DNA of 12,860 nucleotides from Candidatus Kaiserbacteria bacterium (GTDB lineage: Bacteria > Patescibacteriota > Minisyncoccia > Phycocordibacterales > UBA12088). Location: positions 1-12,860 of the forward strand of contig PWVU01000013.1 of assembly GCA_003561715.1 (NCBI GenBank), given 5' to 3'. The position numbers were made by a program, and so were the translations under genes. Positions within the stretch are counted from its first letter, which is position 1; every line of letters begins with the position of its first letter. This document shows, piece by piece, positions 6,945 to 12,413 of this stretch. The notes below the pieces were generated by a model. The model had not been told where the DNA came from. It searched no databases and saw only the letters and a program-made list of their open reading frames with translations.

Positions 6945-8306
6945 ATGGAATTTTCAACCGAGAACATAACCCGCGAGCGCGTGAAAACAGAGCTGAGTTA
7001 TCCGTTTCCGGTGACGCTTATGGTTGCGCTGTGTGTGCTGGTGGGGGCGCTTGGTTGGCAAACGTATCGACTGATAACGCACGAACCGGCGCCCGTCGAG
7101 GGAGTGGTTGAGATCGATATGCGTGTTGTACAAGGGCAGTGGCAATGGGAGCCGGATGTCATTAGCGTGCCGCAGGGAAGTGCGGTGCAACTTTCGATCA
7201 CCAACGAAGACGGCTTTGCACATGGCTTTGCGATCGCCGAGCTTGCCCTCGACAGACGGCTTCCCGGTGGGCAGACCACGCTGGTTGAATTCGAGGCAGC
7301 ACTTGCGCCCGGTGAGTACGATTTTTTCTGCTCGGTCTTTTGCGGGGCGGGGCATTTTGGTCAGCGCGGCACGCTCGTAGTGACGGAAGGGGTTGATACG
7401 GGTGTTGCCCCTCTTGCGGATGACAGAAGTGATATCCCGGTGCGCAATAGACAGCAGGCGATCGCGGAATTGCCGTTTGAGATGCTCGATGACGGCATCA
7501 AAGAGTTTCATTTGACGGTTGAAGAAGTGATGTGGGATTATGGTGACGGCAATCCGATCTACTCGTGGGGGTATAACGGACAATTGCCCGGCCCCGACAT
7601 CCGCGTGGTCGAGGGCGATCGCGTGCGTATTCATGTTACCAACAAGCTCCCTGAGTCGACCACGGTGCACTGGCATGGTATCGATCTTTCGTGGGAAGCC
7701 GACGGGGTACCGGGGGTAACGATGGATCCGATCAAGACGGGAGAAACGTATACCTACGAATTCACCGCATATCCTGCGGGCACTCGCTTCTATCATACTC
7801 ACGGCAGTCATCATGGCGATGAGCACAAACAAATGGATATGGGGCTTGCCGGCGCATTCATTGTTGAGCCGCGCGACTTTGACGAAGTGCGACCCGATCA
7901 CGATGTGACGTGGGTCTTGACCGAGCGTATCCAAAGCGGCATCTTCCCGATACACGGCGCAGTCTTTCCCGCGGTGCCGCCGATTATTGTTAGGGAGGGT
8001 GATCTGGTGCGCATACGTATGATCAATGCCGGCTCCTCGACATTTCATCCGATGCATTTGCACGGGCACCAATTCAAGGTCGTAGCGGTCGATGGTAATC
8101 CCATACCGGAGGTGGCTCAGCTTACGCGGAATGTACAGCCGATACTGCCGGGCGAGACCTACGATGTTGAATTCGTCGCCGACAATCCCGGTCATTGGCT
8201 TCTTCATTGTCATGAGCTTCATCATGCCGCAGGCGGTATGATCGCCGAGGTCATCTACGAAGACTGGAGTCCTCCCGCCGATTTTCGCCTGCATGAGCAT
8301 CACTAA
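6945..8306 (+). CDS. Membrane-anchored CuA (COX2-like) domain fused to a two-domain multicopper oxidase
   Basis: A 453-residue protein, apparently an extracytoplasmic copper oxidase tethered by one N-terminal helix (about 21-41). Residues 55-148 are COX2-like: QWQW (65-68), H93, then C129-SVF-C133-GAG-H137. Both CuA cysteines and both histidines are present. The axial methionine position is Q140, and the glutamate that binds through its backbone is V131. Residues about 180-445 form a two-domain multicopper oxidase with all motifs: HWHG (242-245), HTH (284-286), HPMHLHGH (368-375) and HCH (421-423) followed by H427 and M432. T1 ligands H368, C422, H427 and M432 are complete and lie in the second domain, as in B-type two-domain laccases; eight histidines build a trinuclear site. 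I chose ATG 6945 because a longer frame from TTG 6897 adds 16 unconvincing residues; TTGACT at 6897-6902 is a possible -35. Nitrite reductase NirK is an alternative label, but the eight-histidine set argues for an O2-reducing oxidase. Confidence 0.92.
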   Translation: MEFSTENITRERVKTELSYPFPVTLMVALCVLVGALGWQTYRLITHEPAPVEGVVEIDMRVVQGQWQWEPDVISVPQGSAVQLSITNEDGFAHGFAIAELALDRRLPGGQTTLVEFEAALAPGEYDFFCSVFCGAGHFGQRGTLVVTEGVDTGVAPLADDRSDIPVRNRQQAIAELPFEMLDDGIKEFHLTVEEVMWDYGDGNPIYSWGYNGQLPGPDIRVVEGDRVRIHVTNKLPESTTVHWHGIDLSWEADGVPGVTMDPIKTGETYTYEFTAYPAGTRFYHTHGSHHGDEHKQMDMGLAGAFIVEPRDFDEVRPDHDVTWVLTERIQSGIFPIHGAVFPAVPPIIVREGDLVRIRMINAGSSTFHPMHLHGHQFKVVAVDGNPIPEVAQLTRNVQPILPGETYDVEFVADNPGHWLLHCHELHHAAGGMIAEVIYEDWSPPADFRLHEHH

Positions 8307-8328
8307 AGCATCACTAAAGCATCAGTAG
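8296..8328. repeat. Triple 11-bp tandem repeat across the oxidase stop codon
   Basis: The unit AGCATCACTAA occurs at 8296-8306 and 8307-8317, and with two changes at 8318-8328. The first copy contains the oxidase stop codon. The 11-bp step does not keep frame. It is probably a replication-slippage product, though units one helical turn apart can also be protein-binding sites. Confidence 0.75.
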
Positions 8329-8419
8329 AGCGCTCGGGAAGAGATCCATCGGCAAGTTACACCTCACCTCACACCATCTCGCCGCGCCGCTTCACGGCTC
8401 ACTCTATCGGTGTCCCAGC

Positions 8420-8439
8420 TACTCCAGTTAACTGGAGTA
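8420..8439. repeat. Perfect 20-bp palindrome between oxidase and repeat-protein genes
   Basis: The half-site TACTCCAGTT at 8420-8429 is followed directly by its exact reverse complement. As RNA it folds to an 8-bp stem with a UUAA loop, followed by UUUG. It could be a weak terminator for the oxidase unit, 114 bp after the stop, or a dimeric-regulator operator for the gene starting at 8494. The rest of the 187-bp spacer holds the 11-bp repeats and nothing else I can name. Confidence 0.7.
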
Positions 8440-8493
8440 TTTGAGAACAGCGCTCCTTCTTGCAGAGTGATGCGAGGAGCGTATAGTGAGAGC

Positions 8494-9483
8494 ATGAGAA
8501 AGCAAGTACTCGCTATGGTGGGGGTGATAAGTGTCGCGCTGGGCGCATGGTTTGTTCCGTACGCACATGCGCAGATCGCAACGTACATGGTGGGCATCAT
8601 GGATCGCATGGTCTACGAGGGAGAGACGATGCGCGTGGTATGGATCGCACCCTACGGTCGCACGGAGGTCGGCGGATGGGTCGGCGTGTTTGCGGTGGGG
8701 GCGTCTGATAGACGACCGATTCAGCGAGCCGACATTCATCCAACAGAGCAATTCGGTTATATGCGCTTTGAGATGGATCGCCCTGGTGACTACGAGGTGC
8801 GGATGTTCTCGGAGCGATACACGCGTGTTGCGGTTGCGTCGGGTATGGTGCGCGTGCGTCCCGATAGTGGTCCGAGCAGTTTTAGTGATCGCTATCATCT
8901 CTCGGTGGCGGATCGAAACGTTACCACGCTCACACCATTAGAGATCAATTGGCACGTTCCGTGGCAAAAAACACGCACGCGTCATTGGGTGGGAGTCTAC
9001 GAGCGTGGCGCGGGAGATAGGGAATACGGCGCATGGATGTATATCGATCCGGTGGGCGCTACCCGAGGCACCGCTGAATTACAGATACCCGATCCGGGGA
9101 GGTACGAGGTGCGTCTCTTTGAGGGTTCGGGATACACCCGCGTTGCGGAGCTATCGCAAACGATCACCGTGCGCCATGCCGACCCGGCGCAACCTTCCGG
9201 TACGTATCGCCTGCGTTTCGATCGCACGACCGCGTCCCCGGGTGATATGGTGCGTATCTCATGGAGCGCACCCGCCGGGCGTGGTTCGCAGGATTGGATC
9301 GGGTTGTATGAGGTTGGCGCGGGTGACCGACAGCACCATAGCTGGCAGTATGTGAGCGGTGGCGCATCCGGCTCGATCACCATCCGTGCGCCCGGTCGTC
9401 CCGGCACCTACGAAGCCCGCTTCTTTTTGAATAATGGCTATACCAAAGTGGGCGAGTCATCAAATCGCCTCATTGTTCGTTAG
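8494..9483 (+). CDS. Secreted protein with three 103-residue Ig-like repeats
   Basis: A 329-residue exported protein. The start at 8494 gives a textbook signal peptide: MRKQ, a hydrophobic core, and AHA before the likely cleavage after residue 26. A longer frame from GTG 8410 would bury it and read through the palindrome. The mature part is three homologous repeats (about 30-122, 134-227, 237-329). The core (G/H/D)W(V/I)G(V/L)(F/Y)xxGAxDR recurs at 61, 164 and 267, exactly 103 residues apart. Each repeat ends with PGxYExRxF, (G)YTxVA/G and a final strand. The pattern DWIGLY...SWQYVSGGASGS resembles beta-sandwich repeats seen in bacterial surface proteins and the N-terminal Ig-like domains attached to some phosphatases. 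There is no catalytic domain, so binding or adhesion is the likely role. No cysteines and no membrane anchor or sorting signal are visible at the C-terminus. Confidence 0.87.
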   Translation: MRKQVLAMVGVISVALGAWFVPYAHAQIATYMVGIMDRMVYEGETMRVVWIAPYGRTEVGGWVGVFAVGASDRRPIQRADIHPTEQFGYMRFEMDRPGDYEVRMFSERYTRVAVASGMVRVRPDSGPSSFSDRYHLSVADRNVTTLTPLEINWHVPWQKTRTRHWVGVYERGAGDREYGAWMYIDPVGATRGTAELQIPDPGRYEVRLFEGSGYTRVAELSQTITVRHADPAQPSGTYRLRFDRTTASPGDMVRISWSAPAGRGSQDWIGLYEVGAGDRQHHSWQYVSGGASGSITIRAPGRPGTYEARFFLNNGYTKVGESSNRLIVR

Positions 9484-9526
9484 TGTCGTACCTGTGAATA
9501 ATACCGTTTTATCCCCGTGCTTCGGT

Positions 9527-9532
9527 GATACT
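9527..9532 (+). promoter_or_regulatory. Candidate -10 element (GATACT) for the 9541 gene
   Basis: GATACT ends 8 bp before the ATG at 9541, so transcription would start at or just before the start codon and give a leaderless mRNA. No Shine-Dalgarno is present, which fits. A T-rich stretch (9507-9512) stands near the -35 position but is not a good match. Confidence 0.4.
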
Positions 9533-9540
9533 ATTGTAAG

Positions 9541-10578
9541 ATGGAACGGTTACTCGCTTTTTCAAGCACAAAAACCATTATTCGAATCATTGTCATTTTT
9601 GCTGTACTTTTTGTGGTCTGGATCATTGGTTTTCGGATGGGATACCATACCGGTGAGTCACATAGCTTACAAGTGAGCAATCTCACTGGGCAGGAATCGC
9701 TACAGAAAGACACCGTACCAACCCGGGAACCCCCAAGCAGTCCAAACACAAAAGAGTCGGTAGTTGTAACAGACGCCATAGACGCCGGAGATGCCGAATC
9801 CGAGCTTTCTCTTCGTGCAAGAGTACAAGAGCGACAGTTCGAACATCGGTTTACCGAGTTTGCGCCAAGTAACAGAGACTGGTGGGCTTGGTATCCGATG
9901 CATACAAAGTCGTTTAGCTTGCAGGGTACCGAGGGTGCCATAGAGCATGCGTGTCGTGTCATTGACTTGGTCTGGCTTACCGAAGATAGTCCGGCATGTT
10001 TGGGAGAGTCGGTGCTGTATGTGGTGTGGAATGGTGAGCGGTATGGTATAGATACTCACATCAGCCCGACACTGGATGAGCATGTTAGCTTAAGCGCGAT
10101 CGCGTTTACCGAAGGTTCACGTCGGCATATTCTCGAAAGCGACAAAGCGGAGGCATATATCCTTGTAACACTTGATCCGCATGTGTGTCGTGGCATCGAT
10201 GGCGTATGTATCTATACGAATGTACTTAGCTACCGTGTGTCTGTGCCGAGTATGGAGGTTCATAGGTATGCGGATGTTGCCTCGGCTCAACATGGTACTC
10301 GTACATCTCGACCCAACTACGTGTCCACATTCTCATATCTAACGGAAAACTTTTACTGGAATGAGTCTGGAACAAAGGGAGTTTTTTCCGTACCCTGCCC
10401 GGCAGGATGTCCGGCGGTGCTGTTTGAAGGATTTGATGTAAAGACCGGTGAGGTCGTCGAGTTACTTACCGCGCAAGAAAGCACGTCAGCAGGCTTGAGT
10501 GATCATGGGGCAGATATCATTCCTGAGTGGGTGAATGAGAACACCGTGCGCTTCGGGACGATTGAAAAAACGTTCTAG
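9541..10578 (+). CDS. Membrane-anchored extracytoplasmic protein of unknown function, six cysteines
   Basis: A 345-residue protein with a short N-terminus, one membrane helix (about 12-33), a Ser/Thr/Pro/Glu-rich linker (about 38-95) and a large domain that should lie outside the membrane. I do not recognise a family. The six cysteines fall in three close pairs (C138/C153, C216/C223, C286/C290), as expected for disulphides in an exported domain. The stretch NESGTKGVFSVPC (274-286) and FDVKTGEVVELL (298-309) resemble beta-propeller blade strands, but a full propeller cannot be recognised. Base composition is somewhat lower in G+C than the genes to its left. It is convergent with the carboxypeptidase gene, with 19 bp between their stops and no visible terminator hairpin there. 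Confidence 0.82.
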   Translation: MERLLAFSSTKTIIRIIVIFAVLFVVWIIGFRMGYHTGESHSLQVSNLTGQESLQKDTVPTREPPSSPNTKESVVVTDAIDAGDAESELSLRARVQERQFEHRFTEFAPSNRDWWAWYPMHTKSFSLQGTEGAIEHACRVIDLVWLTEDSPACLGESVLYVVWNGERYGIDTHISPTLDEHVSLSAIAFTEGSRRHILESDKAEAYILVTLDPHVCRGIDGVCIYTNVLSYRVSVPSMEVHRYADVASAQHGTRTSRPNYVSTFSYLTENFYWNESGTKGVFSVPCPAGCPAVLFEGFDVKTGEVVELLTAQESTSAGLSDHGADIIPEWVNENTVRFGTIEKTF

Positions 10579-10597
10579 CGCCACAATTTTTGCTGAA

Positions 10598-11656
10598 CTA
10601 CCGATCGAACAAATAGATCAGATACTTGTCGATATCGCGTTGACTCCAGTCGTAAAAGAATTCGCCGCGACGGTTAAGGTCGCGTGCCAAGCGCACACCG
10701 ACGAAGCGCCAATGCCATGGTTCGAAAATAAAGTACTCGTTGCCGGGTGGGTAGGAGAGGATAAAGCCATGGTTGTGCGCATTGCGCAGGAGCCACTGGT
10801 ACGCATCGGTTTCTTCAAATCCATCCAGTCCGCCATTCAAACCTTCTGTAGTGAAGTCGACCGCGGTGCCCAATTGGTGCTCGGAGTACCCCTGATCGGC
10901 GGAGAAGGTGTTTGCGGTGCCTGCACCATAGCGAACCGTGTAGCCGGTCTTGATGTTGCTTTGTTCGGTAAATGAGCGATACCCCGAAGCAACGTACAGT
11001 CTCACGTTATCACGTTGCGCCGCACGCAGAAGGCGCTCCAAAAAGGGCCACGCCTCGGCATGAAAGCGTTGCACGCGACTCTCGTCGTAGATCCAACGAC
11101 TCGGTACTTCGACCAGTCGCTCCGGCTCATAGTGTTCGTTCAGAAAAAACACACTTGAGTATTTTTGTAAGAGGCGCGGATCGGTGCGCGTAAGGCGCTC
11201 CAGATCGCCCACTGTGTCGGTCACTCGCTCCAGCTCGCGCTCCAACGAGCGTGCCACTGAGCGCTGTTCATCCTCAAGCGTTGCCAAGAGCTCGGCGTTT
11301 TCCAATTGCATTTCGCGCAGGGCATCGGTGATCGTGCGCAGTTGAATTTCAAATGATTCATTCAGTTCCTGTTGTGCGTCTCGCGAGGCGACGAGTTCGG
11401 ACGAAAGAGAAGAGATATGTCGTTCACCATACAGATACAATGCTCCCAGCCCGCCGATGATCAGAATGCCCAGTACGCCCAACGTTACCGGTATCAGCGA
11501 GATAGAATGCGCATGTCGTGTCTTTCTTCTGTCGGGCGGCTCCGTGTGTGTATCGGGTGTAGTGTGGTGGTGCTGGTGTGTCGGCACAACGATGCGCTCT
11601 TCGTAGTTGTGATCCTCGCCGTTGTGCTCTTTGGAGTTGTGTTCAATGGTACTCAT
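10598..11656 (-). CDS. Membrane-anchored zinc D-Ala-D-Ala carboxypeptidase (VanY family) with coiled coil
   Basis: A 352-residue peptidoglycan peptidase that should trim terminal D-alanine from stem peptides. The C-terminal catalytic domain (about 185-330) has SGYRS (R227 region), SEHQLGTAVDF giving zinc ligands H260 and D267, and EPWHWRFVG giving catalytic E312 and the third zinc ligand H315; the E-x2-H spacing matches the VanY/VanXY family. Ahead of it are a His-rich cytoplasmic tail (1-50, eleven histidines including HQHHH at 27-31), one membrane helix (about 54-76), and a long charged heptad-like coiled coil (about 82-157) that would hold the enzyme off the membrane. I chose the start at 11656 because the frame upstream to 11761 runs through the 28-bp palindrome and the TATACT promoter. 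The family and site are clear; DD- rather than LD-specificity is inferred from family. Confidence 0.93.
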   Translation of the reverse strand: MSTIEHNSKEHNGEDHNYEERIVVPTHQHHHTTPDTHTEPPDRRKTRHAHSISLIPVTLGVLGILIIGGLGALYLYGERHISSLSSELVASRDAQQELNESFEIQLRTITDALREMQLENAELLATLEDEQRSVARSLERELERVTDTVGDLERLTRTDPRLLQKYSSVFFLNEHYEPERLVEVPSRWIYDESRVQRFHAEAWPFLERLLRAAQRDNVRLYVASGYRSFTEQSNIKTGYTVRYGAGTANTFSADQGYSEHQLGTAVDFTTEGLNGGLDGFEETDAYQWLLRNAHNHGFILSYPPGNEYFIFEPWHWRFVGVRLARDLNRRGEFFYDWSQRDIDKYLIYLFDR

Positions 11657-11678
11657 GTGCGTGATCGTTGATACGTGT

Positions 11679-11687
11679 AGTATATCA
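11679..11687 (-). promoter_or_regulatory. Extended -10 promoter (TGATATACT) for the carboxypeptidase gene
   Basis: On the minus strand TGA then TATACT, a full TGn extended -10, ends 22 bp before the ATG at 11656, leaving a leader of roughly 15 nt. No -35 match is seen at 17 bp, which extended -10 promoters tolerate. The leader has no Shine-Dalgarno. The start of the large inverted repeat lies just upstream. Confidence 0.6.
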
Positions 11688-11694
11688 TTTTTCG

Positions 11695-11777
11695 ATACGC
11701 GCGTTTGGTAATTCGGCGGATACGAATGCGCGCGCCCTAGGGCGCGCGCATTACCCACCAACCAATCAAGCGTGTAT
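11695..11777. repeat. Long inverted repeat with perfect 28-bp palindromic core (11725-11752)
   Basis: The core half-site AATGCGCGCGCCCT at 11725-11738 is followed without a spacer by its exact reverse complement, centred on CTAG. Weaker symmetry continues outward: left arm ATACGCGC and right arm (minus strand) ATACACGC mark the ends at 11695 and 11777, with GGnGG-type matches between. It fills the space between the FKBP stop (11779) and the carboxypeptidase promoter. It could end FKBP transcription, although no U-run follows on the minus strand, or act as a cruciform, operator or small mobile palindrome. Confidence 0.75.
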
Positions 11778-11778
11778 C

Positions 11779-12309
11779 CTACAGCATATCGATCAACTCC
11801 ACATCAAATGTCAGCGTCTCACCTCCCAAGGGGTGCATGTCCGGATCTTCGCCGTAGGCGAGTGCGGCGGGAATGATAAATCGGTATGTTGACCCGACCG
11901 TCATGAGCGGAATGCCTTCTTGCCAGCCGGGAATAAGACCTTCAAGCGGAAACTGGATCGGCTCACCGCGGTCGAATGAGGAGTCAAAGACCGTCCCGTC
12001 GGCGAGCGTACCGTGGTAGTGCACCTCGACCACATCCTCAACGCTTGGACGCTCCTCACTCTCTCCTTCGCTGATCACGGCGTATTGCAGTCCCGACTCG
12101 GTGGTCGAGAACGTAAGTTCGTCATTGCTTGGCCCGGTGTATACGTCAGGCGGCTCGGTGGGCAAGGGCGCAATGCCGTTGTCCGGATACGGTGGCACAT
12201 CGTCCATATCGAATACGACTTCCTCGGCGTCCCTGGTATACGTGGTGTACGCGAGTACGCCGCCGATCAACAGTATCAGCACGCCCGCGATGATAAGTGA
12301 ATATTTCAT
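11779..12309 (-). CDS. Membrane-anchored FKBP-type peptidyl-prolyl cis-trans isomerase
   Basis: A 176-residue proline isomerase that would help fold exported proteins. An N-terminal hydrophobic helix (about 3-22) with no lipobox cysteine acts as a signal anchor, followed by an acidic, proline-rich linker (27-62) and one FKBP domain (about 65-176). The active-site set can be followed: Y98 in VHYHG, F108-D109 in TVFDS, F120, L125-I126-PGW129, Y152 in AYG and F168, close to the Mip/FkpA pattern. There is no dimerisation domain. I chose ATG 12309 because the frame continues to 12471 only through promoter sequence and has no hydrophobic start. The TATACT element lies directly before this ATG, so the mRNA is nearly leaderless. 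The gene is followed by the palindrome and then the carboxypeptidase on the same strand, each with its own promoter. Confidence 0.94.
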   Translation of the reverse strand: MKYSLIIAGVLILLIGGVLAYTTYTRDAEEVVFDMDDVPPYPDNGIAPLPTEPPDVYTGPSNDELTFSTTESGLQYAVISEGESEERPSVEDVVEVHYHGTLADGTVFDSSFDRGEPIQFPLEGLIPGWQEGIPLMTVGSTYRFIIPAALAYGEDPDMHPLGGETLTFDVELIDML

Positions 12310-12318
12310 ATACGATGC

Positions 12319-12347
12319 AGTATACCCAATACGCATGCATGCATCAA
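12319..12347 (-). promoter_or_regulatory. Promoter of the FKBP gene (TTGATG - 17 bp - TATACT)
   Basis: On the minus strand TTGATG (12347-12342) and TATACT (12324-12319) stand at the ideal 17-bp spacing, the best sigma-70-like promoter in the window. Only 9 bp separate the -10 from the ATG, so the transcript should be leaderless or nearly so. The spacer begins with the 10-bp palindrome GCATGCATGC (12333-12342), a possible operator. Confidence 0.65.
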
Positions 12348-12398
12348 ATGCACGCCGGTAGGACCATTTGGATTGCGCGATGTGGTTTATCCACCCCG

Positions 12399-12407
12399 TG
12401 CTATACT
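12399..12407 (+). promoter_or_regulatory. Extended -10 promoter (TGCTATACT) for the transporter gene
   Basis: TGC followed by TATACT, ending 6 bp before the ATG at 12414, predicts a leaderless transcript; no Shine-Dalgarno exists. It is divergent from the FKBP promoter, with the two -10 elements about 80 bp apart. No clear -35 is visible at 16-18 bp. Confidence 0.6.
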
Positions 12408-12413
12408 CTCGCG

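Noticed and set aside
6945..8306. Annotation as copper nitrite reductase NirK
   Set aside because: NirK needs a T1 site in the first cupredoxin domain and three T2 histidines. Here the first oxidase domain has HTH without cysteine, the T1 set is in the second domain, and eight paired histidines for a trinuclear centre are present. Some nitrite activity cannot be excluded.
8410..8493. GTG start at 8410 for the repeat protein
   Set aside because: It adds 28 residues that read through the perfect palindrome and would place the clear signal peptide internally; ATG 8494 gives a normal exported protein.
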